A stretch of DNA of 16,163 nt. Source: Phycisphaerae bacterium. GTDB lineage: Bacteria > Planctomycetota > Phycisphaerae > UBA1845 > PWPN01. A model generated the notes under the pieces. The model was given only the letters and a program-made list of their open reading frames with translations. It ran no database searches and was not told where the DNA came from. The stretch covers positions 1 to 16,163 of the forward strand of contig PWPN01000239.1 in assembly GCA_003557125.1 (NCBI GenBank). Reading direction: 5' to 3'. Shown piece after piece: positions 6,235-14,441 of this stretch (positions are counted from its first letter, which is position 1; every line of letters begins with the position of its first letter). Made by a program: the position numbers and the translations under genes.

Positions 6235-8894
6235 CACGGGCCATCCTTTCGATACAGCAGCGCCACGGGGAAGTGAGCGAACAGGTCGCCGACGGGCATC
6301 TCCGAAGTCGCGACACGCGCGTCCGTCAGCACGTTCACCCAATCCCCGGACGGCAGCGCGAGCGAAGTATCGTCCCACCCTTGGCCGAGGCCGTAGACGA
6401 GCCGGGGAACGACGGTCACCGCCCGTAGGCCGCGGACGAAGGCGACGACGTGCGCTGCCTTGGCTCCGCGCGCTTCGAGCGGCTCGTAACGGCCTTGCGG
6501 GCCGAAAACCTCCGGGGCCTGCCGTCGCAGTACAAGTGCCCGATGAATCACCCAGAGCTTGGGCAACCCCTCTTCGACGCGCTCCCACACCTGCTCCGGC
6601 TTCAACGCTCGCAGTTCATCCAGCAGACGCCTCCGGGCAGCATAGTCGACGGGCCGTCGGTTGTCCGGATCCACGAGGCTCAAGTCCCACAGCTCCGAGC
6701 CCTGATAGATGTCCGGCACGCCCGGGGCCGTCAGCTTCAACAGCGTCTGCGCGAGCGCATTGATACGCCCCATCGCGATGAGCGGCGCGACGAATGCATG
6801 CACGTCGGCCATGAACGCACCGTCGCCCATTGCGCCGACGACGAATTCCTGAAGCCGCTGCTCATAGCTCGGCTGGGGGTCCTGCCAGCTCGTATGGACC
6901 TTGGCTTCGCGGGCCGCCTTGTGCATGTAGGCGGTCATTCTCATGGCGTCGATCGGCCAGGCGCCCACGAGCGTCTGGTAGAAAAGGTACTCGTCGTTGG
7001 GGTCGGGCATCCCGTCGCGGCGGTGGCGTGCATTGAGCGCGGCCCATCGATCGACCGCCTCGGCCCAGGAGCCCGCCATTTCCGAGAGCAGATCGAGCCG
7101 TGCCCGCACGTCGAGGCTGCGCTTCGTGTCGTGGGTCGAGTCGGCCAGCATCGTCCGAGGCCAATGGGCGCGCGTTTCCGCGCAGTACGCATGGAACTCG
7201 GTCGGCGAGACCCCGAAGCGCCCCACGTCGCCGCCGACCTCGTTGAGGGCGACGAGCCGATTGAAACAATAGCACACGGTATCCTCGACCCCTTTGGCCA
7301 TCGCCGGGCCGGTCAGTTGCTGAAAGCTCGTGACGAACGCGCTTTCCCGCGGGCCTTGGATCTTGAGCGTCAGCAGCTCGCGAATGAAAGACAGCAGGAG
7401 GCCGTTGAAATCGGGACGCCGCCGCTGAACGGTTTCCACAGCCAGCGTCGCGATGCGGAGATCCTCGGCATCCACAGCCCCGCGTTCAGGACAGACGTAG
7501 GTGCGGTAGACCGGAAAGGCAGCGATCAGCTCGACGAGTACGTCCGCCCATTCGGTCATTGTTCGATCCCGGTGCGCGGGATAACGCGAAGCGATGGCGT
7601 TCAGAAGCTCGGCCAGTCGCTTCACGTCGCCGGCCAGGCTCGCGCGCAGGACAAGCCGTTTCTTGTCGGCTACGCATTTTTCCGGATCGACGTTGCGGCC
7701 GGTGAAACGCTGGTAGAACTCCGTAAGAGACCCTTCGGCAGCGGGATCGATGAACAGCCCGCCTGCCATGTTGAGAAAATCGTAGCCCGTCGTCCCGTGC
7801 ACGGGCCACGACGTGCGAAGCGATTCGCCCGGCTCGAGGATCTTTTCGACGATCCGCCACGTCTCCGGCGCTTCGGCCGCGAGGCGGTCGAGATACCCTT
7901 GCGGATCGGCCAGGCCGTCGATGTGATCGACGCGCAATCCGTCGAGCCGCCCCTCGCGGACCCATTCGAGAATCGTGCGATGCACGTCCTCGAAGACGCG
8001 TTCTTCTTCGACGCGCAGCCCCACGAGCGTGTCGATATCGAAGAAGCGCCGGTACCCGACCCGCTGCTGCGACGTGCGCCAGAACGCGAGCCGATAGTTC
8101 TGCCGATCGAGCAGCCGCGCCAGTGCCGCCCGGTCCGCGTTCAGGTTGGCCAACTGCGCATCGATGGCCACCGCGACGTTCGGCTCTTCACGGCACAGGC
8201 GGTCGAGCCGGTCATAAATCTGCTGTTTCATGCGGTGCCTCTCCAGGCACCCGTCCCGGTCGGTCGGTTCGGGACGCGGCAACCGCCGTAAGTCGACGCC
8301 GATCGGGATCAGCGACGGGCATCGGCCCGGCCGTACGGTTCGTTCCATCAGCTCGGCCAATGTCTTGGGCGAGAGCGGATACGCGTGCTCGTAATAGCGG
8401 ACGAGCACGCGCCCGCCGTCCCGCGCCAGCTCGATCGCACCGCCTTGGACGAGTGCTTCGAGAGGCTCGCCGAGGACCGGCACGAGGACGATTTCGTGCG
8501 TCGCATCGTCGGTGGGTTGCCAGAAAATATCGAAATAAACAGCATAGGGGCTGAGTCGGCCGTCCTCGAGCACATCCCACCACCACGGGTTCGCCCGCCC
8601 GGCCACTGCCATGTGATTCGGCACGATATCGAGCACCCAGCCGAGGCCCGAACGTTTCAGCGCTTCGCCGAACCGCGCGAAGGCATCCCTGCCGCCGAGC
8701 TCCTCGTTCACGCGTGTGGGATCGACCACGTCGTAGCCATGCGTGCTGCCCGCGACAGCCTGCAGGCACGGCGAGGTGTACACGTGCGAGACACCCAGCG
8801 CAGCGAGGTAGTCCGCCGCCTGGGCCGCCTCGTTCAGGCCCCAGTCAGCCGTCAGCTGCACGCGGTATGTCGCGACAAGGTGATCGTCCCGCAT
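6234..8894 (-). CDS. treY: Malto-oligosyltrehalose synthase
   Basis: An 886-residue GH13_26 enzyme that rearranges the reducing-end alpha-1,4 bond of a maltooligosaccharide into alpha,alpha-1,1, making maltooligosyltrehalose. Diagnostic stretches: ATYRVQLTADWGL at 8-20, SHVYTSPCLQAVAGSTHGYD at 36-55, and VLDIVPNHMAV at 87-97. Catalytic residues appear intact: nucleophile D323 (LDGLRVDHIDGLADP), acid/base E350 (RIVEKILEPGE) and D589 (DSTHDTKRSLDVRARL). The C-terminal part has APGVPDIYQGSELWDLSLVDPDN, also typical of TreY. It is longer than archaeal TreY (about 720) and within the range of longer bacterial forms. The start at 8894 is the first ATG in the frame; upstream there is only a modest GGA (GTGGATGCACC), with AGGA further away. 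It lies 55 nt after glgB and overlaps treZ by one base. Confidence 0.95.
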   Translation of the reverse strand: MRDDHLVATYRVQLTADWGLNEAAQAADYLAALGVSHVYTSPCLQAVAGSTHGYDVVDPTRVNEELGGRDAFARFGEALKRSGLGWVLDIVPNHMAVAGRANPWWWDVLEDGRLSPYAVYFDIFWQPTDDATHEIVLVPVLGEPLEALVQGGAIELARDGGRVLVRYYEHAYPLSPKTLAELMERTVRPGRCPSLIPIGVDLRRLPRPEPTDRDGCLERHRMKQQIYDRLDRLCREEPNVAVAIDAQLANLNADRAALARLLDRQNYRLAFWRTSQQRVGYRRFFDIDTLVGLRVEEERVFEDVHRTILEWVREGRLDGLRVDHIDGLADPQGYLDRLAAEAPETWRIVEKILEPGESLRTSWPVHGTTGYDFLNMAGGLFIDPAAEGSLTEFYQRFTGRNVDPEKCVADKKRLVLRASLAGDVKRLAELLNAIASRYPAHRDRTMTEWADVLVELIAAFPVYRTYVCPERGAVDAEDLRIATLAVETVQRRRPDFNGLLLSFIRELLTLKIQGPRESAFVTSFQQLTGPAMAKGVEDTVCYCFNRLVALNEVGGDVGRFGVSPTEFHAYCAETRAHWPRTMLADSTHDTKRSLDVRARLDLLSEMAGSWAEAVDRWAALNARHRRDGMPDPNDEYLFYQTLVGAWPIDAMRMTAYMHKAAREAKVHTSWQDPQPSYEQRLQEFVVGAMGDGAFMADVHAFVAPLIAMGRINALAQTLLKLTAPGVPDIYQGSELWDLSLVDPDNRRPVDYAARRRLLDELRALKPEQVWERVEEGLPKLWVIHRALVLRRQAPEVFGPQGRYEPLEARGAKAAHVVAFVRGLRAVTVVPRLVYGLGQGWDDTSLALPSGDWVNVLTDARVATSEMPVGDLFAHFPVALLYRKDGP

Positions 8895-8949
8895 GGTGCA
8901 TCCACGTCCTGTCAGTCATCGCGCGGAACCGCCCCCGACGCACTCGATA

Positions 8950-10932
8950 TCAGCCCGGCTTTTCCGTTGAGGGCTTGCACACGATCATGCCCAGGGGCGG
9001 CAACGTCAGCGTCAGCGACACGTGTTGATTGTGTGCAGCCACGGGGGCTGCCTCGACGCCGCCGAGGTTGCCCTGTCCGCTCCCGCCGTAGTCCTGCGCG
9101 TCGCTGTTGAGGATCTCGTCCCACCAGCCGTCATGAGGCACTCCGATCCGATAGTTATAGCGCGGCACGGGCGTAAAATTGAAAACGAAAAGCAGAATGT
9201 CGTCCGGATCGGTGCCCTTCCGCTGAAAACTGATGACGCTGTTTTCGTTGTCGCTGCAATCGACCCACTCGAAACCTTCATGCGCGACATCCCGGACGTG
9301 AAGCGCCGGCTCGCGTCGGTACAGGTCGTTGAGGTGCGATACCCACGTCCGAAGCTGAGCGTGGTTCGGCGCATCGAGCAGATGCCAGTCGAGGCTCGCG
9401 TCGTGGTTCCATTCGCCGCGCTGGCCGAACTCGGCGCCCATGAACAGCAGTTTTTTGCCCGGCTGCGCGTACATGTAGCCGTACAGCAGCCGCAGGTTCG
9501 CGAACTTCTGCCAGTCATCGCCGCCGCTCATTTTGGCAAGCAGCGACCCCTTGCCGTGAACGACTTCGTCGTGCGAAAGCGGCAGGGTAAAGTTTTCCGA
9601 AAACGCGTACATCATCCGGAACGTCAGCTTATCCTGGTGGTACCGCCGATGGACCGGGTCCTGCCTCATGTAGCCGAGCGTGTCATGCATCCATCCCATG
9701 TCCCACTTGAAACCGAACCCCAGCCCCCCCACGTACGTCGGCCGTGCCACCATCGGCCAGGAGGTCGATTCCTCGGCGAACGTCTGGACGTCCGGGTGCT
9801 CCTTGTAGATCTCCTCGTTCATCGTCCGCAGGAAGTCGATGGCTTCGAGATTTTCGCGCCCGCCGAACTTGTTCGGAATCCATTGGCCGCTGGTGCGCGA
9901 GTAATCGAGGTAGAGCATCGACGCGACTGCGTCGACGCGCAGGCCGTCGGCGTGATAACGCTCCAGCCAGAATTTCGCGCTGCTGATCAGAAAGGACCGG
10001 ATCTCGTTGCGGCCGTAATTGAAGATATAGGAATCCCAGTCGGGGTGTCGGCCCTGCCGCGGATCGGCATGCTCGAAGAGATGCGTTCCGTCGAAGAAAC
10101 GCAAGCCATGCTCGTCGGTCGCGAAGTGCGAAGGAATCCAATCGAAGATCACGCCGACGTCGGCCTGGTGGAGGCGGTCGATGAGGTGCATGAGATCCTG
10201 GGGCGAGCCGTACCGACTCGTCGGCGCGTAGAATCCCGTCGCCTGGTACCCCCACGAACCGTAATAAGGATGCTCCATGAGGGGCATGAATTCGACGTGC
10301 GTGAACCCCATCCGCACGACATACTCGGTCAGTTGGTCGGCCAACTCCCGGTAGCTCAGCGAGCGGTTGAGATCCTCCGGCACGCGCCGCCAGGAACCGA
10401 GATGCACCTCGTAAATCGAGATCGGCGCGTCGATCGCGTTCCGCGCGCGACGATCGGCCATCCATTGCCCGTCCCCCCAGTTCGTATCGAGCGGCCACAC
10501 GATCGAGGCGCCGCGGAGCGCGGGTTCGTAATAAAACCCGAACGGGTCCGGCTTGTCGACGCGATACCCCTCGACCTGCGAAACGATATGGTATTTGTAG
10601 AGGGCGCCCTTTTCGACGCCGGGAATGAACCCTTCCCAGATGCCGGACTCCCCGCGCGGATAAAGCTCGTGGGCGGTCGTGCTCCACTCGTTGAAGTCGC
10701 CCATGACGGACACTTTCCGGGCGTTCGGCGCCCAGACGGCAAAACAGGTTCCCCGTGTCGCGTCATCGGCGATGACGTGCGCGCCGAGTTTGTCAAAGAG
10801 TCGATAATGCGTCCCCTCGTTGAACAGGTGGATATCCTGGTCCGTCAACAGGCTGGGAACAGGCGCGACCTGCCCGACGTGTGAGGACGTTTTCCGGTCT
10901 TGCATGGCTGAAGCCGTCCGTGACGGTTTCAT
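8950..10932 (-). CDS. glgB: 1,4-alpha-glucan branching enzyme
   Basis: A 660-residue GH13_9 branching enzyme that cuts alpha-1,4 chains and re-attaches the fragments by alpha-1,6 bonds. A CBM48-like domain (about 40-140, including FAVWAPNARKVSVMGDFNEW) precedes the barrel. Motifs: DWIPSHFATDEHGLRFFDG, nucleophile D334 (HADGLRVDAVASMLYLDYSR), acid/base E387 in TFAEESTSWP, and D455 in LPLSHDEVVHGKGSLL. It lacks the extra N-terminal N1 domain of the E. coli enzyme (728 residues), so it is the shorter common form. I chose the ATG at 10932, because AAAGGAT lies 8 nt upstream; an ATG 60 nt earlier (10992) falls in the repeat-bearing gap and adds unrelated residues. Here it would branch the glucan made by GlgE. 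The C-terminus ends PPLGMIVCKPSTEKPG, as expected for the C-terminal beta domain. Confidence 0.96.
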   Translation of the reverse strand: MKPSRTASAMQDRKTSSHVGQVAPVPSLLTDQDIHLFNEGTHYRLFDKLGAHVIADDATRGTCFAVWAPNARKVSVMGDFNEWSTTAHELYPRGESGIWEGFIPGVEKGALYKYHIVSQVEGYRVDKPDPFGFYYEPALRGASIVWPLDTNWGDGQWMADRRARNAIDAPISIYEVHLGSWRRVPEDLNRSLSYRELADQLTEYVVRMGFTHVEFMPLMEHPYYGSWGYQATGFYAPTSRYGSPQDLMHLIDRLHQADVGVIFDWIPSHFATDEHGLRFFDGTHLFEHADPRQGRHPDWDSYIFNYGRNEIRSFLISSAKFWLERYHADGLRVDAVASMLYLDYSRTSGQWIPNKFGGRENLEAIDFLRTMNEEIYKEHPDVQTFAEESTSWPMVARPTYVGGLGFGFKWDMGWMHDTLGYMRQDPVHRRYHQDKLTFRMMYAFSENFTLPLSHDEVVHGKGSLLAKMSGGDDWQKFANLRLLYGYMYAQPGKKLLFMGAEFGQRGEWNHDASLDWHLLDAPNHAQLRTWVSHLNDLYRREPALHVRDVAHEGFEWVDCSDNENSVISFQRKGTDPDDILLFVFNFTPVPRYNYRIGVPHDGWWDEILNSDAQDYGGSGQGNLGGVEAAPVAAHNQHVSLTLTLPPLGMIVCKPSTEKPG

Positions 10933-10993
10933 GGCGTCAATCCTTTCGTCGAGTTCGCGTCCTAAATCCTTATTCGCAATAGTGCGACACAAA

Positions 10994-11023
10994 GAGCCGC
11001 AGGCTTCAGCCTGCGCGGTTTTT
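10994..11023. repeat. Palindromic intergenic repeat (REP-like), stem CGCAGGC / GCCTGCG
   Basis: In the 127-nt gap between the treS fusion and glgB, CGCAGGC (10998-11004), a TTCA loop and GCCTGCG (11009-11015) form a perfect 7-bp stem, 8 bp if the loop-closing T-A is counted. On the plus strand it is followed by CGG and TTTTT, which looks like a terminator, but no plus-strand gene precedes it. On the operon strand it is followed only by GGCTCTTTGTG, so it is a poor terminator in that direction. The same palindrome, translated as 'RRLKPAA', is in my memory a common interspersed intergenic element in planctomycetes and other GC-rich genomes. A single copy is present here. It could form an mRNA hairpin that stabilises the upstream transcript or lowers glgB expression. 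Confidence 0.6.
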
Positions 11024-11059
11024 CCATGCAGTGTGAGCGCCTTAATCGTGAATATTCAT

Positions 11060-14000
11060 TTAGGCCTTTCCGTTCCGATCCTCGAACAGTTGCAGCAATC
11101 CGCGCAGCGGTATCGCCGACCACGCGGGACGATACTTGAGCTCGTACGCCAGCTCGTAGCCTGCCTTGTCGAACAGGTACGCATCGAGCAGAATCGTGAG
11201 TTCCTGTTCCGTCTTGGGCAGCAGGTCCGTCGCCGCCACAGCCGACAGGTATCCGCTCATGAAACACGCGCAGACCCACCGGTACCAGAATGTGGCCGCC
11301 TCCTCGAGAACGACCCGATCCTCGGCACGGACGAGCGGGTCGGAGACGTCCCCGACGAGCGAATACTGCGATGCGTAATGGAACGAGCGAAGCATGCCGG
11401 CCACGTCGCGCAGGGGCGAATGCTTGATCCGGCGCTGGCTGATCGGGGCGGCCGGCTCACCCTCTAAATCGATGATGATCATGTCTTTGCCGGTATAGAG
11501 CACCTGGCCGAGATGATAATCCCCATGGATGCGGATGCGTTTGGCGCTGATGCGGCTTTCGCGCAACGGCTTGAGTCGGCCGGCGATCTGGCCGGCATAC
11601 GCCAGAACGTCCCGCGCGAGACCCTGGACCGGTTCGGGCAGATCGCCCGATTCCCGCAACCGTCGCATCCCCGCGCGAATTCGGCCATTCACCTCGTGAC
11701 ACAACGCGTGCCGGTGAAAATGCAGGAATCGCTCGGGCGCCATCTCCGCCGAAGCGGTGTCGCTGGCGAGCGCCGCGTGCATCTGGCCCGTGCGCTGACC
11801 CAGCAGGCGCGCCATCTCGAGGTACTCGCCGATCAGCTCGACAGCCACCTCGTTCGGTGTGTCCACAGCCAGCGCATCGGGCGCGATATCCTTGAGCAAC
11901 CCGCCCCGGATCTCCTCGGACCGCACCGCGGCTCGGTCGAAGTAGTCCCGAATCGTGCGGCAGGTATATTCCCAGGCGTCGCCCTCGTTGGGAACGAAAT
12001 CCTGGAGGACCGCCAGCGTCATCACGCCTTTGCGCGAAGCCTGGTACTCGATGGCACCGGCGTACCGCGGCACGTTTTCGAACTTGGTTTTTTGCGTCAG
12101 AAAACGTACGAGCTCGAGCTCCGGATTGACGCCGGGTTCGAGCTTTCTGAACAACTTCAAGATGAAAACCCCCTGCCCTTCCGGATCGCGGAGGATGACC
12201 GAACTGTTGCTCTGCTCGGCCTTGGGGAGGACCGGTTCGAGCGCGTTTTCAAACCTTTTGACAGCCTCGCGCAAGGCCCGCGTCCCCCGATGAATCGCGA
12301 CCCCCTGCATGCCCTTGAGTCGCCGCTGCCGGGCCATGCCCTCGATCAGCGCGATCGACAGCCCGGGATCCCACAACGCATCGAAGATCAGCGCGTGCTC
12401 GCCGGTGTCGGCGTACTCGACCATCGCCAGGATCGGAGCGTCGCTCTCATGCTCGAAGATGGCCGCCTCATCACCCCCCATGCAGGCCAGCGCGATCTGG
12501 TAGGTTTCCGGATCCCCTTCGGTATAGGTCACTTCGATCAATGCGACGACGGCTTCGGACTTGCCCGTGGGTACGCCGATCGAGTCGATGATCCGCGTGG
12601 AACGGATCTTGCGATTCTTGCCGCCGAACCATCGCTGCCGCAGAAAATAGTCCGGTAATACCCCTTCAATCTGGCTGGGCGGCTCCTGGGTCAAAAGCTC
12701 CTTCCATGCACGGCGCACGTGGAGCCGGGGCACCTGAATCTGCGCTTCGGTCGTTTCGATTTCCTGCACGCTGGGAGGCTCCAGGCGAAACCAGTAGAAC
12801 GCATGCGGCCCGAGCGTCAGCAGGTAGGGCGCACTGGAGATCGGCGGCAGATGCCCCAGGCCGAACAGCTCCATCGGCGCCCACCCCTGAAAGGCTGACA
12901 GGTCGAGCTCGACCGCCTGCACGAAGCGCGACAGATTCGCCACGATCAATAGCGTTTCCGACTCGTCGCGTCGGAAAAAAGCGAGCACCCTGGGGTTCTG
13001 AGGATGAAGAAACTCCAGCGCCCCGCGGCCGAACACCTTGTGCTGCTTGCGAAGTGCGATCAGACGCTTGTTCCACCAAAGCAGCGATTGCGGATTGCTC
13101 TGCTGGGTCTCGACGTTGATCGTCTCGAAGTGGTACTCGGGCGTCGTGATGACGGGCAGATAGAGGCTCTGCGGATCGGCGCTCGAGAAGCCCGCGTTCC
13201 GGTCACACGTCCACTGCATGGGCGTCCGCACGCCGTTGCGGTCGCCCAAGTAGACATTGTCGCCCATGCCGATCTCATCGCCGTAATAAAGGATCGGTGA
13301 GCCGGGCAGCGAAAACAGCAGGCTCGTCAGCAGTTCGATCCGCCGACGGCTGTTTTCCAGAAGCGGCGCGAGACGACGGCGGATGCCGAGGTTCACCCGC
13401 CAGCGCGGATCCGAGCCGTACGTGCGGTACATGTAGTCCCGCTCGGCATCGGTGACCATCTCGAGCGTCAGCTCGTCGTGGTTCCGCAGGAACAGGGCCC
13501 ACTGGCAGTTGTCGGGAACGACCGGCATCTGCTCGAGGATATCGACGATCGGATGGCGTTCCTCGCGACGCACCGCCATGAACAGCCTCGGCATGAGCGG
13601 GAAGTGGAAGGCCATGTGGCATTCGTCACCCTCCCCGAAATACGCCGCCGCATCCTCCGGCCACTGGTTCGCCTCGGCCAGGAAGACGCGGTTCGGATAG
13701 AGGCGGTCCGTGTGCGCACGGAGATCCTTGAGGAACTGGTGGGTTTCCGGCAGGTTCTCGCAACTGGTCCCCTCGCGCTGGTAGAGATACGGAATCGCGT
13801 CGAGCCGCAGCCCGTCGATGCCCATCTCGAACCAGGTGTCGAGCACCCGGGTCAGCGCCCGGCGGACGGCCGGGTTATCGAAGTTGAGGTCCGGCTGGTG
13901 CGAATAGAACCGGTGCCAGAAGTAGGCACCTGCCTGCCGGTCCCATGACCAGTTGGCCGGTTCGAAGTCCTGGAAGATGATCCGCGCGTCGCTGTAGCGG

Positions 14001-14434
14001 TCCGTCGTATCGCTCCAGACGTACCAGTCGCGGTATCGGCTGCCGGGCGGTGCATTTCGCGCGCGCTGGAACCATTTGTGTTGGTCGGAGGTATGGTTGA
14101 GCACGAGCTCGGTGATCACGCGGATCCCGCGCCGATGCGCTTCGTCGAGAAACGACTTGAAATCCGCGAGCGTGCCGTACGACGGGTGGACGGAAACATA
14201 ATCGGCGATGTCATACCCGTCGTCTTTGAGCGGCGAAACATAGAAAGGAAGCAGCCAGATGGCTGTCACGCCGAGATCTTCGATGTAATCGAGCTTGCGG
14301 GCCATTCCCCGGAAGTCGCCGATCCCGTCGCCTTGGCTGTCATAAAAGGCGCGGACGTGCGTCTGGTAGATGATGGCGTCCTTGTGCCATTGCGGGTCGT
14401 CAGCCATCGGGTGTTTGGGTTTGCGACGGGCCAT
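11060..14434 (-). CDS. treS: Trehalose synthase fused to maltokinase (TreS-Pep2)
   Basis: A 1124-residue two-domain protein. Residues about 15-555 are GH13_16 trehalose synthase, which interconverts trehalose and maltose: HKDAIIYQTHVRAFYDSQGD at 17-36, nucleophile D212 (GIDGLRLDAIPYLYQREGT), acid/base E254 (FLAEANQWPED) and D320 (FLRNHDELTLEM), plus YGDEIGMGDNVYLGDRNGVR. Residues about 590-1124 are maltokinase (Pep2/Mak), which makes maltose 1-phosphate using ATP: LPDYFLRQRWFGGKNR at 593-608 is the typical N-terminal cap, IHGDYHLGQVL at 969-979 carries the catalytic Asp, and IIDLEGEP at 987-994 the Mg-binding Asp. Fusion would channel trehalose-derived maltose to GlgE, whose gene ends 7 nt upstream. 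The ATG at 14434 has GAGG 5 nt before the final bases of spacer. Such fusions are known in several bacterial groups. Confidence 0.96.
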   Translation of the reverse strand: MARRKPKHPMADDPQWHKDAIIYQTHVRAFYDSQGDGIGDFRGMARKLDYIEDLGVTAIWLLPFYVSPLKDDGYDIADYVSVHPSYGTLADFKSFLDEAHRRGIRVITELVLNHTSDQHKWFQRARNAPPGSRYRDWYVWSDTTDRYSDARIIFQDFEPANWSWDRQAGAYFWHRFYSHQPDLNFDNPAVRRALTRVLDTWFEMGIDGLRLDAIPYLYQREGTSCENLPETHQFLKDLRAHTDRLYPNRVFLAEANQWPEDAAAYFGEGDECHMAFHFPLMPRLFMAVRREERHPIVDILEQMPVVPDNCQWALFLRNHDELTLEMVTDAERDYMYRTYGSDPRWRVNLGIRRRLAPLLENSRRRIELLTSLLFSLPGSPILYYGDEIGMGDNVYLGDRNGVRTPMQWTCDRNAGFSSADPQSLYLPVITTPEYHFETINVETQQSNPQSLLWWNKRLIALRKQHKVFGRGALEFLHPQNPRVLAFFRRDESETLLIVANLSRFVQAVELDLSAFQGWAPMELFGLGHLPPISSAPYLLTLGPHAFYWFRLEPPSVQEIETTEAQIQVPRLHVRRAWKELLTQEPPSQIEGVLPDYFLRQRWFGGKNRKIRSTRIIDSIGVPTGKSEAVVALIEVTYTEGDPETYQIALACMGGDEAAIFEHESDAPILAMVEYADTGEHALIFDALWDPGLSIALIEGMARQRRLKGMQGVAIHRGTRALREAVKRFENALEPVLPKAEQSNSSVILRDPEGQGVFILKLFRKLEPGVNPELELVRFLTQKTKFENVPRYAGAIEYQASRKGVMTLAVLQDFVPNEGDAWEYTCRTIRDYFDRAAVRSEEIRGGLLKDIAPDALAVDTPNEVAVELIGEYLEMARLLGQRTGQMHAALASDTASAEMAPERFLHFHRHALCHEVNGRIRAGMRRLRESGDLPEPVQGLARDVLAYAGQIAGRLKPLRESRISAKRIRIHGDYHLGQVLYTGKDMIIIDLEGEPAAPISQRRIKHSPLRDVAGMLRSFHYASQYSLVGDVSDPLVRAEDRVVLEEAATFWYRWVCACFMSGYLSAVAATDLLPKTEQELTILLDAYLFDKAGYELAYELKYRPAWSAIPLRGLLQLFEDRNGKA

Positions 14435-14441
14435 AACTGCC

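Noticed and set aside
6235..6588. N-terminal extension of treZ by 118 residues
   Set aside because: The extension lies wholly within treY, is rich in R, A, G and P, and has no TreZ similarity; the ATG at 6234 with its upstream AAGGATGG fits the family N-terminus.
6450..8291. A 613-codon open frame on the plus strand opposite treY
   Set aside because: Antisense shadow in GC-rich DNA; no domain is recognisable and treY is certain.
9022..10884. A 620-codon open frame on the plus strand opposite glgB
   Set aside because: Antisense shadow; it mirrors glgB almost end to end and shows no domain.
10933..10992. Upstream ATG for glgB adding 20 residues
   Set aside because: The added residues come from the intergenic gap next to the palindrome; the ATG at 10932 has a well-placed ribosome binding site.
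10994..11023. Intrinsic terminator reading on the plus strand (stem followed by TTTTT)
   Set aside because: There is no plus-strand gene for it to end, and the operon strand lacks a T-tract, so I list it as a repeat.
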